From NCBI RefSeq assembly GCF_003111645.1, contig NZ_CP022187.1, positions 2,170,001 to 2,234,000 of the forward strand: a stretch of DNA of 64,000 bases, given 5' to 3'. Below are positions 29,551 through 37,312 of the stretch, in pieces. The stretch's first letter is position 1. Each line of letters opens with the position of its first letter. Both the position numbers and the translations under genes were made by a program. The notes beneath the pieces are model-generated. The model did no database searches. It had not been told where the DNA came from and saw only the letters and a list, made by a program, of their open reading frames with translations. Source of the DNA: Parazoarcus communis (GTDB lineage Bacteria; Pseudomonadota; Gammaproteobacteria; Burkholderiales; Rhodocyclaceae).

Positions 29551-29618
29551 GCAGGAAAAAGCCTTACACGACAATAACCTGAAGAATGGCGACGTGCGGA
29601 ATCTCTCCGCCCCCCCGC

Positions 29619-29652
29619 GCGACACATCAAAATGTGTCGCCATCAGGCGACA
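29619..29652. promoter_or_regulatory. Inverted-repeat cluster with a GlrR-type site (TGTC-N10-GACA)
   Basis: Half-sites GACA (29621), TGTC (29635) and GACA (29649) alternate at 14-bp intervals. The right pair, TGTCGCCATCAGGCGACA, is an 18-bp perfect palindrome that matches the GlrR consensus TGTC-N10-GACA. The left pair is a perfect 9-bp inverted repeat around CAAA. It lies about 120 bp upstream of the predicted bactofilin transcription start. Confidence 0.65.
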
Positions 29653-29700
29653 GCGGCCGGCACCAAAGACCGAATGGCTTGCTGCAAATGCACTTCCCGA

Positions 29701-29718
29701 TGTCGTGAAACGGCGACG
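29701..29718. promoter_or_regulatory. Second GlrR-like site (one mismatch)
   Basis: TGTCGTGAAACGGCGACG matches TGTC-N10-GACA except for the last base and keeps the extended TGTCG-N8-CGAC form of the first site. The centres of the two sites are 66 bp apart, close to six helical turns. Confidence 0.5.
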
Positions 29719-29829
29719 CCCCGGCATTGAAACATCATCTTGCACTTGCTTACCGGAGGCAGCCGCTCGCCCCGCCTACACTCGGTTCATTGCGCTTTAC
29801 CACTCAAGCATAGACGACACCATCACCCA

Positions 29830-30882
29830 ATGCTCCTCCAACCGTCTTCCGACCGCCCAAGCCGTCGCGCGCATCTGCCGCAGCCGGCCACACGCGCGAC
29901 CGGCAGCAGCGCCGGACCGGCCATCATCAGCCGCAGCGAGCGCATGCAGACTTTGCTGGATGAAGCGCGGATGCTTGCCAATACCGATGCGAGCGTGCTG
30001 ATACAGGGAGAGAGCGGCAGTGGCAAGGAGCTGCTGGCGCGCTTCATCCACCAGTCCAGTCCGCGCGCCGCCGCCCCCTTCATCGCGATCAACTGCAGTG
30101 CGATTCCCGAACATCTGCTCGAATCCGAGCTGTTCGGTCATGTCCGCGGCGCATTCAGCGGCGCCATCAACGCCCATCCAGGCCTGTTCGAGGCCGCCAA
30201 TGGGGGCACCTTGCTGCTCGATGAGATCGGAGACATGCCGCTGACGCTGCAGACCAAGCTGCTGCGAGTGCTGCAGGAGCGATCGGTGCGGGCCGTCGGC
30301 GCCATGCACAGTCGGCCGGTCGACGTGCGCATTCTGTCCGCGACACACTGCGACCTGCGCAGCGCGCGGGCAGAGGGACGCTTTCGGGAGGATCTCTACT
30401 ACCGGATCAAGGTCGTCGGCCTGCACCTGCCCTCGCTCGATGAACGGCGCGAGGACATTCCCCTGCTCGCCACACACTTTCTGGAGAACATTGCCCGGCG
30501 CGACGGCAAGCGTCTGCGCGGATTCTCGGCGCGGGCACTGCAGGCCTTGTGCCTGGCCGACTGGCCGGGAAACATCCGTGAGTTGCAGAACGTGATCGAG
30601 CAGGTGTGCGCCCTCAGTACCGGCACACAGATTTCACTCGCGCAGGTCGAGCGCGCACTGCACGGGAGCTCGTGCACGCGCCTGAGCTATGCCGAAGCGA
30701 AAGCACGCTTTGAACGGGACTACCTGACCCAGTTGCTGTCTCTGACCGGCGGCAACGTGTCCGACGCGGCCAGACTGGCCGAGCGCAATCGCACCGAGTT
30801 CTACCGCCTGCTGCAGCGCCACGAACTGGATCCGGAGCGCTTTCGCAGCAAGTGCCACTCAGCGCCCGGCGCGGCGGGCTGA
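29830..30882 (+). CDS. Sigma-54-dependent activator, GlrR/QseF-like, without receiver domain
   Basis: The 350-residue protein consists of a short N-terminal stretch (1-32), an AAA+ sigma-54-interaction domain with Walker A GESGSGKE (60-67), the sigma-54 contact loop as GAFSGA (107-112; usually GAFTGA) and Walker B LLLDEIGD (128-135), and a Fis-type helix-turn-helix (308-331) reading GNVSDAARLAERNRTEFYRLL. The HTH and the following HELD closely resemble E. coli GlrR (QseF), which however has a 120-residue receiver domain. No kinase gene is adjacent. The ATG lacks a good ribosome binding site, so an upstream non-ATG start is possible, but no receiver is encoded there. It is divergent from bactofilin and ends 7 bp before the end of tldD. 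Confidence 0.88.
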   Translation: MLLQPSSDRPSRRAHLPQPATRATGSSAGPAIISRSERMQTLLDEARMLANTDASVLIQGESGSGKELLARFIHQSSPRAAAPFIAINCSAIPEHLLESELFGHVRGAFSGAINAHPGLFEAANGGTLLLDEIGDMPLTLQTKLLRVLQERSVRAVGAMHSRPVDVRILSATHCDLRSARAEGRFREDLYYRIKVVGLHLPSLDERREDIPLLATHFLENIARRDGKRLRGFSARALQALCLADWPGNIRELQNVIEQVCALSTGTQISLAQVERALHGSSCTRLSYAEAKARFERDYLTQLLSLTGGNVSDAARLAERNRTEFYRLLQRHELDPERFRSKCHSAPGAAG

Positions 30883-30889
30883 GAGCCCA

Positions 30890-32332
30890 TCAGGCGGTGC
30901 CGCCGACGGTGAGTCCGTCGATACGCAGGGTGGGCTGACCGACGCCAACCGGCACGCTCTGACCGTCCTTGCCACAGGTACCGACACCGGGATCAAGTGC
31001 CATGTCGTTGCCGATCATGCTCACGCGGGTCAGTACATCGGGGCCATTGCCGATCAGGGTTGCCCCCTTCACCGGACGCGTCACCTTGCCGTTCTCGATC
31101 AGATAGGCCTCGGCGGTCGAAAACACGAACTTGCCCGACGTGATGTCGACCTGTCCGCCACCGAAGTTCACCGCATACAGGCCCTTCTTGACCGACTTGA
31201 TGATCTCGGCCGGATCCTTGTCGCCATTGAGCATGTAGGTATTGGTCATGCGGGGAAGCGGCAGGTGCGCATAGGACTCGCGACGACCGTTGCCGGTTGG
31301 CGCCATGCCCATCAGGCGGGCATTCATCGTGTCCTGCATGTAGCCGGTGAGAATGCCATCCTCGATCAGCACGGTATTTTCGGTCGGATTGCCTTCGTCG
31401 TCGATGCTCAGGGAGCCGCGACGGTCCGGGATGGTGCCGTCATCCACCACCGTGACGCCGCGTGCTGCGACCTGCTGACCGATGCGGCCCGCAAATGCCG
31501 AACTGCCCTTGCGGTTGAAGTCACCCTCCAGCCCGTGACCGATTGCCTCGTGCAGCAGGATGCCCGGCCAGCCGGGGCCGAGCACGACCGGCATGGTGCC
31601 GGCCGGCGCCGGGTCGGCATCGATGTTGACGCTGGCCTGATGCACCGCGGCCCTGGCGAAGTCCTGAAGGCGTTCGTCGCAGAAATAGCCGTAATCGTAA
31701 CGTCCGCCGCCGCCGGCACTGCCCTGCTCGCGCCGCCCGTTGGACTCCATGATCACCGTGATCGAAACCCGCACCAGCGGGCGCACATCGGCGGCCATGT
31801 GGCCATCGTTGCGCGCCACCAGCACGACTTCCCAGGAGCCAGCGATGTGCGCCATCACCTGGGTGACGCGCGGGTCTTCAGCGCGGGCAAAGCCCTCCAG
31901 CCGTTCCAGCAGCTTCACCTTGGCGGTGTCGTCGAGCGAATCGAGCGGATCGTCCGCACGATACAGGCGGCTGCGCGTCTTGTAAGGCGTGATCACTGCC
32001 TTGCGCCGATCGCCGACGTCGGCGATCGCACGGGTTGCGGTCGCGGCACCGACAAGCGCGTCCAGCGAGATATCGTCCGAATAGGCAAAGGCCGTCTTCT
32101 CGCCACTGATGGCGCGCACACCGACGCCCTGTTCGATGTCGAAGCTGCCGGACTTGACGATGCCCTCCTCCAGACTCCAGGCCTCGGAGCGCTGATACTG
32201 AAAATACAGGTCGGCGTAATCGATCTGATGCCGCATCAGCTTGCGGAACACCTTTTCCAGCTCGGCCTCTCCCAGCCCATAGGGCGAGAGCAGGTATTTG
32301 TCGGCAACTTTCAGGGGGTTCTTGCTCATCAT
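30890..32332 (-). CDS. tldD: Metalloprotease TldD
   Basis: The 480-residue subunit is the catalytic half of the TldD/TldE heterodimer, which degrades unfolded peptides, the CcdA antitoxin and the leader peptides of some modified peptides such as microcin B17. The metal-binding [11 protein letters not shown] (HExxxH) motif is intact, preceded by the GPGWPGILL stretch. Its partner PmbA (TldE) is encoded at 61158-62498. The gene is downstream of yhdP and a nitrilase gene on the same strand; yhdP-tldD adjacency is also found in E. coli. Two consecutive ATG codons are possible starts. Confidence 0.97.
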   Translation of the reverse strand: MMSKNPLKVADKYLLSPYGLGEAELEKVFRKLMRHQIDYADLYFQYQRSEAWSLEEGIVKSGSFDIEQGVGVRAISGEKTAFAYSDDISLDALVGAATATRAIADVGDRRKAVITPYKTRSRLYRADDPLDSLDDTAKVKLLERLEGFARAEDPRVTQVMAHIAGSWEVVLVARNDGHMAADVRPLVRVSITVIMESNGRREQGSAGGGGRYDYGYFCDERLQDFARAAVHQASVNIDADPAPAGTMPVVLGPGWPGILLHEAIGHGLEGDFNRKGSSAFAGRIGQQVAARGVTVVDDGTIPDRRGSLSIDDEGNPTENTVLIEDGILTGYMQDTMNARLMGMAPTGNGRRESYAHLPLPRMTNTYMLNGDKDPAEIIKSVKKGLYAVNFGGGQVDITSGKFVFSTAEAYLIENGKVTRPVKGATLIGNGPDVLTRVSMIGNDMALDPGVGTCGKDGQSVPVGVGQPTLRIDGLTVGGTA

Positions 32333-32410
32333 GTATCCAGTTTAGGCGCTACCGCTTTGACCCGGCTCGCGCGAATTCGATCATTCTGCCACTCAGGCAA
32401 GGGCCGCCGG

Positions 32411-33241
32411 TTAACCGAGACAGCGGTGGCGCAGGGCCGGCAGGCTGTCCCGCAGCGAGGCAAGACGCTCAAAGTCCACATCCGCCGTCACCACGCCGGG
32501 CCCGGTTTCGAGCACATTCATCACTTCGCCCCAGGGGTCGACGATCATCGTATGCCCCCAGGTCACCCTGCCACCGGGGTGCTCGCCGCCCTGTGCGGGC
32601 GCCATGACGTAGCACTGATTCTCGATCGCACGGGCACGCAGCAGGACTTCCCAGTGCGCACGACCCGTCGTGTAGGTGAAGGCCGCCGGCAGGATGATGA
32701 GATTCACCACCCCCATGGCCCGAAACAGCTCCGGAAAACGCAGGTCGTAGCACACCGACAGGCCCGTGCGGCCCACGGGCGAGTCGAAGGTGCTCACCGT
32801 CTGTCCCGGCTCAATGGTAACCGACTCGTCGTAGCGCTCGGCACCGCGCTGAAAACCGAACAGGTGAATCTTGTCGTAACGGGCGCGTCGTTCGCCGCGG
32901 TCGTCGAACACCAGCGTGCTGTTGCGCACCTTGTTGTCGGCCTCCGCCACCAGCGGCAGCGTGCCGCCGACCAGCCATACGCGGTGACGTCTTGCCGCCG
33001 CACTCAGGAAATCCTGTATCGGCCCGCTCCCCTCGGACTCGCGCGCCCTGACCTTGGCCATCTCGTCGGTCGACATCAGGGGGAAGTATTCCGGGAGCGC
33101 GACAAGGCGCGCTCCATCCGCAGCGGCCCTGGCGATCAGACCTTCGGCAGCAGCCAGATTGGCCTCGACGTCCGGGCCTGACACGGTCTGGATCGCAGCA
33201 ATTCTTACGGTTCCGGACAGGGGCGCATCAGCTTCGGACAT
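32411..33241 (-). CDS. Carbon-nitrogen hydrolase (Nit1-like, probable deaminated glutathione amidase)
   Basis: The 276-residue nitrilase-superfamily enzyme shows the catalytic triad: Glu in LVALPEYFPLM, Lys in YDKIHLFGF and Cys in GLSVCYDLRFPELFR. The YDKIHLF and CYDLRFPE sequences match the Nit1/NitFhit branch, which hydrolyses deaminated glutathione as a metabolite-repair step; other amides cannot be excluded. ATG 33241 is preferred over the TTG one codon upstream. It lies 12 bp after yhdP and 78 bp before tldD, in one likely operon. Confidence 0.9.
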   Translation of the reverse strand: MSEADAPLSGTVRIAAIQTVSGPDVEANLAAAEGLIARAAADGARLVALPEYFPLMSTDEMAKVRARESEGSGPIQDFLSAAARRHRVWLVGGTLPLVAEADNKVRNSTLVFDDRGERRARYDKIHLFGFQRGAERYDESVTIEPGQTVSTFDSPVGRTGLSVCYDLRFPELFRAMGVVNLIILPAAFTYTTGRAHWEVLLRARAIENQCYVMAPAQGGEHPGGRVTWGHTMIVDPWGEVMNVLETGPGVVTADVDFERLASLRDSLPALRHRCLG

Positions 33242-33253
33242 CAATCGGTTTCC

Positions 33254-36200
33254 TCATGGTTTGGTCGCTGCGGGTTTGGCCGCGGGTGTCGAGCGACCGG
33301 GTATCAGGCCACCCACCGGTGAAGCCAGCTTCTCGACCACGGGATCGTTCCAGCTGCCGGTAATCGAATAGTCGAAGGCGAAGAGCTTCTCGATCGGGTC
33401 GCTGAGTGCCTTCTGCGCCAGATAGGTCACGACCCCCGCTACCGGATTGATCAGTCCCGCAGCGGCGCCAATCGCAATCGACTCCGACAGCGTCGGTTGC
33501 ACGGTGACCCGCAGGTCCTGTGTTTCCTTGTCGATGTCTGCCACACCACGCATCAGCACCCGCGCCGCCGGCCCCCGGATCTCGAGATCTTCCGAGTGCA
33601 TCACCCCGGCAGCGACATCGATGCTACCGGAAATGCGATCAAAGGCGAATCCTTGGGAGAAAACGTCACGGAAATCGAGCGAGATCCGCCTTGGCAGCGC
33701 CTGCAGGCTGAGAATGCCGAGCAGTCGCCCAACGCCGGGCTCCAGCTGGTTGAACTGCCCTTTCTCGGCATCGAGGTCGAGCTTGCCGTTCAGCGTCGGA
33801 TAGTCGATGCGGGTCGGCGCCCCCTGCCAGCTCACCTGCCCGCCCAGGGTCGCCCGCCCGCCGCGCACGGCATCGGGGTAACCCAGCGCCCGGGTAAAGC
33901 GCCCGATGTCAGCCGTCTCCAGCACGAAGTCCAGTTGCGTGCGCGCGCTGGCACCCGGCTGCCACAGGCCGTTCCCGCTCAGGCGCCCATCGGGATGCAC
34001 CAGCAGGAAGCGCTCGAGCCACCACTGCGCACGCCGGTTGCGTGCAAGCACTTCCAGCCGCCCGAGCTCAATGCCGCCGACTGCGAACCGCTCGACCCGG
34101 ACATCCAGGCCGGGCAGACTGCGCGGCAAGGTCGTGCGCGTGGCCGCAGCATCGTCCGTGTTCTCGCAGTTGCTGATCGCCAGGCGCCGGAAACGTGCGG
34201 CGAGCGTGCCATCGCCCGCTTTGCGCCAGTCGAAATCGCCCTCGGCTTCAGTGCTGTCGATACGCGCTTTCCAGCCCCCGTCGTCGGCCACCGCCTTCAG
34301 CCTGAGGTCATTGAGCTGCTGCCCGAAGGCCTCCACCCGGGCCGCCTCAAGGTTCAGCCCGGTCAGCGGCGGCATGTCGCCGGACGCAGCCGACGCGGAA
34401 GCGCCCTCCGCCTCCACATCCGGCTCTTCGCTGTTGCCGAGCGCGCGACGCCACGCGTCCACATCCAGTTGCTCGAGTTTCGCGTTGACCTGCACGCCCT
34501 TGGCCGCCATCCGCACCGGCTGAAAAACGCCGATGCCGCCGCGGACGATGGCTCCATCGGAGCCCTGCTCCACTGCAAGCGCCAGCCGGTCGCCCAGACT
34601 CGCGCCGAGGGTCGTGACCCCGTCCGTGGGAAACACGATGTCAACTGTCAGCGGCCAGCGCTCTGCCGCACGTTTGTTGAACGGATAGGGCAGGCTTGAG
34701 CCGATGCCCTCGAGCTCCGAGCGCACCGCAACCTTCGTGGCGTCGCGCCCGATGGCAATGTCGGTGAGCCAGGTGCCCGTTCCCGACAGGTGGTCCAGCG
34801 CAGCCCACCCCATTTCGGCCTGCGCGGCACTTGCATTGATACCGCCACGCACCTTGAACTGCACCCGTCCGTCGGGCAGGGTCGCAGCGCTCAACTGCAT
34901 GGGTTCGCCAAAAAGACGGGCTCGCGCTTCCGGGATATTGAGCTGCGCCGCGGTGAAGCGCAGGTTGCCGGCGGCCTCTTCCATCGGCGGCAACCCCTTC
35001 ACCACCCACAGGCGATTGCCACTGAAACGGTAGTCACCGGTCACCGCGGTATCGACCACGTGACGCAGGGGCATGACCAGCTTGAGGCTGAGGCTGCCGT
35101 TGCCCTCGGCACGCATGTGGTCGGTGAAGCCATCGATCTGCTTGCGCACCGGGCTCTCGCTTACGAAGCGCAGAAAATCGGCCGTCGTGCCATTTGCGCG
35201 ACCGGTCAGCGTCATGGTTTCACTCGGCATCACGTCCAGATCGGGCACGTTCGCCACCACATTGCTCAGCCTGACCCCGAAAATCTGGCCACGCGAGGCT
35301 TCGATGCTCATCCCCGGCCCTTCGAACCGAACCTCGCCGTCAATGCCTTCGATCGGCGGCCAGTCGGGCGCGTACTCAAGCCGCCCGTCAGCCACCTTGA
35401 TGGAGACCAGAAACTGCCCCTGCCCATCGCGGAAGGGAAACTCATCCAGACGTCCCTTCAGCCGCAGCCTCGCATCGGGCACCGTGGCACGCTTGATCGC
35501 AGTGCGCACCCACTCGTGGGTGTCGTGGTTGATCACCAGGGGCAGGTAGCGCCACACGGTCGTGCCGTCAGCCCGCGTGAGCCGCGCGGAGAGGTCGATC
35601 TCGCCCGCACCGCCGGGCTCCACCCAGTAGCGGCCGGCAGCGCTGCCCTCCGCATCCTCATTGTTGAAACTGGCCGAATCCAGTGCGATCTCGACCCGCC
35701 CGTCACGCCGGGCCCAGCCCCCGTCCGCCCTGAAAGTGGAAAAGACCAGACGCGGATTGACGAACACCTCGGGCAAATCGACGTGCGTGTCGCGACCGGC
35801 AAGCAGAAAGCGCCCCGACTGCTCGGTGCCTTCCACTTCGCCGGACAGCCCCCCCACGCCGGGCAAGGACTCCCGCGCTGCAAGCCCCATGCCTTCGAAG
35901 CGGGCAGCAAGCGTCCATGACTGCGGACTTTCGACACTCCCTTTCCAGTCGAGCTTCAGCGCCGTGACCTGACCGCGCGGATCGAAGGCTGCCAGACGCT
36001 CACGTACGCTGTCGCCCAGCGGCAGATGTGCGGCAAGGCGCGCCAGAACGGCGAAATCGAGCGCATTGGCGCTCACCGCGCCACCCCCCGCCCGGCTTCC
36101 CTCGGGGTGTTGCACCCGAAGGTGGAAGTCGGTCGGTGCCATCTCCACCCCATCGCCGGTGGCCAAGGCAAGCCCACGCGACTCGAGCTCGAATCCGCTG

Positions 36201-37159
36201 CCCCAGCGCCGGGCTGAGAGGCGTCCGCTCAGCTGAGTCAGCTGCAGTTCGGGCAAGGCCGGCGCCAGTCGCATCGCAGCTGCGCTCAGTGCCACATCCG
36301 CATTCATTGCCGTGGCGGCCGCGCCGTCGAAATCGATCCACAGGCGCACGCCGCCTTGCCCACTGAGTTCGACCGGATAGTCCACCCAGGACTTCCATCC
36401 GCCGAGATCGGCACGCTCGAGATCGACATACAGCCGCCCAACCGTCGCCGTCAGATCCGCGGCGGAGAAACGCGTCAGCTCGCCACGCACATCCAGCGCG
36501 GACGCCAGCGCACCTGGAGGCTGCGCATGGAGCGCGAAACGCTGCTTGCTGTAGCCCTTCTCGAACGTGAATTCGACGTCCTCAAGCTGCAGCTCGGGCG
36601 CCTCGCGCAGCACATCGGTCCACGACAGCCGGGCATTGCGCACAACCACCTTGCGCTGCGCGAGCAACCAGTCGAGGAAGCTGCCGTCGCCGCCCTCGCC
36701 CTCGATCTGCAGCCCGGCGATGACGACGCTGCCATCGGCGTTGCGCCGCGCCTCGATCGAAGGCCCCACGATTTCAAGGCGATGAAAGTAGGGACGCAGG
36801 CGCAGCAAGGAGGACCACGCCAGCGTGGCATCCACCTGCTCGAGCCGCAGGGCCGGACGCCCTTCCGCATCGCTCACCGACAGCCCGGCAAGATGCAGGC
36901 GCGGGCGCAGACCGGACCAGTCGGCGCTCAGCCCCTCGATACCGACCGGCAGACCACTGACGCGCGACAGCTCGTTTGCGATCTCGGCCCGGTAAGCGCC
37001 CACTTGCGGCACCACCACCCAGCGCAGCACCAGAAACAGTCCACCGAACAGGAACCACACCAGCAACAGCGCTGCACCAAGCCTGCGCGGAAGACGGCTG
37101 CGCGCCCGCGCGCCCTCGGCAGCGGGGGGTGAATCGGGTGAAAGCGGTTTCGTGCTCAT
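33254..37159 (-). CDS. yhdP: YhdP-family AsmA-like envelope protein
   Basis: This very large protein (about 1301 residues from MSTKPLSP) has a proline-rich cytoplasmic start, one membrane anchor at about 28-50 (LGAALLLVWFLFGGLFLVLRWVVV), and a long periplasmic beta-rich body ending in a conserved AsmA-like C-terminal domain (RISLDFRDVFSQGFAFDRISGSIDV, then GLINPVAGVVTYLAQKALSDPIEKLF). In E. coli YhdP, with TamB and YdbH, transports phospholipids between the two membranes. The start is uncertain: ATGs at 37159, 37165 and 37210 are in frame and none has a strong ribosome binding site. It is divergent from glnE and heads yhdP-nitrilase-tldD. Confidence 0.93.
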   Translation of the reverse strand: MSTKPLSPDSPPAAEGARARSRLPRRLGAALLLVWFLFGGLFLVLRWVVVPQVGAYRAEIANELSRVSGLPVGIEGLSADWSGLRPRLHLAGLSVSDAEGRPALRLEQVDATLAWSSLLRLRPYFHRLEIVGPSIEARRNADGSVVIAGLQIEGEGGDGSFLDWLLAQRKVVVRNARLSWTDVLREAPELQLEDVEFTFEKGYSKQRFALHAQPPGALASALDVRGELTRFSAADLTATVGRLYVDLERADLGGWKSWVDYPVELSGQGGVRLWIDFDGAAATAMNADVALSAAAMRLAPALPELQLTQLSGRLSARRWGSGFELESRGLALATGDGVEMAPTDFHLRVQHPEGSRAGGGAVSANALDFAVLARLAAHLPLGDSVRERLAAFDPRGQVTALKLDWKGSVESPQSWTLAARFEGMGLAARESLPGVGGLSGEVEGTEQSGRFLLAGRDTHVDLPEVFVNPRLVFSTFRADGGWARRDGRVEIALDSASFNNEDAEGSAAGRYWVEPGGAGEIDLSARLTRADGTTVWRYLPLVINHDTHEWVRTAIKRATVPDARLRLKGRLDEFPFRDGQGQFLVSIKVADGRLEYAPDWPPIEGIDGEVRFEGPGMSIEASRGQIFGVRLSNVVANVPDLDVMPSETMTLTGRANGTTADFLRFVSESPVRKQIDGFTDHMRAEGNGSLSLKLVMPLRHVVDTAVTGDYRFSGNRLWVVKGLPPMEEAAGNLRFTAAQLNIPEARARLFGEPMQLSAATLPDGRVQFKVRGGINASAAQAEMGWAALDHLSGTGTWLTDIAIGRDATKVAVRSELEGIGSSLPYPFNKRAAERWPLTVDIVFPTDGVTTLGASLGDRLALAVEQGSDGAIVRGGIGVFQPVRMAAKGVQVNAKLEQLDVDAWRRALGNSEEPDVEAEGASASAASGDMPPLTGLNLEAARVEAFGQQLNDLRLKAVADDGGWKARIDSTEAEGDFDWRKAGDGTLAARFRRLAISNCENTDDAAATRTTLPRSLPGLDVRVERFAVGGIELGRLEVLARNRRAQWWLERFLLVHPDGRLSGNGLWQPGASARTQLDFVLETADIGRFTRALGYPDAVRGGRATLGGQVSWQGAPTRIDYPTLNGKLDLDAEKGQFNQLEPGVGRLLGILSLQALPRRISLDFRDVFSQGFAFDRISGSIDVAAGVMHSEDLEIRGPAARVLMRGVADIDKETQDLRVTVQPTLSESIAIGAAAGLINPVAGVVTYLAQKALSDPIEKLFAFDYSITGSWNDPVVEKLASPVGGLIPGRSTPAAKPAATKP

Positions 37160-37312
37160 GTGCATGGGACCGGCACGGCGTCCGGAAACTCCCTTGAGAT
37201 CAGACGGCATCGGGTGGCTTGGCTACAATCACGTCCTAGCGCCTTGCCCTTGCTGCTAGCACCACCGGACAGGAAGGCGCGAATTCTACCAATGTTCCGG
37301 AGCGCTTCACCC

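Larger units (their letters stand above)
29482..29829. other. Divergent regulatory region between bactofilin and sigma-54 activator genes
   Basis: This 348-bp gap carries a sigma-54 promoter reading toward bactofilin (29534-29550), a three-half-site inverted-repeat cluster (29619-29652) and a second TGTC-N10-GAC(A/G) site (29701-29718). No remnant of a receiver domain or other gene is seen in any frame. Confidence 0.65.

Noticed and set aside
31265-33181. A 638-codon plus-strand frame opposite tldD and the nitrilase gene
   Set aside because: Antisense shadow spanning two real genes and their intergenic gap.
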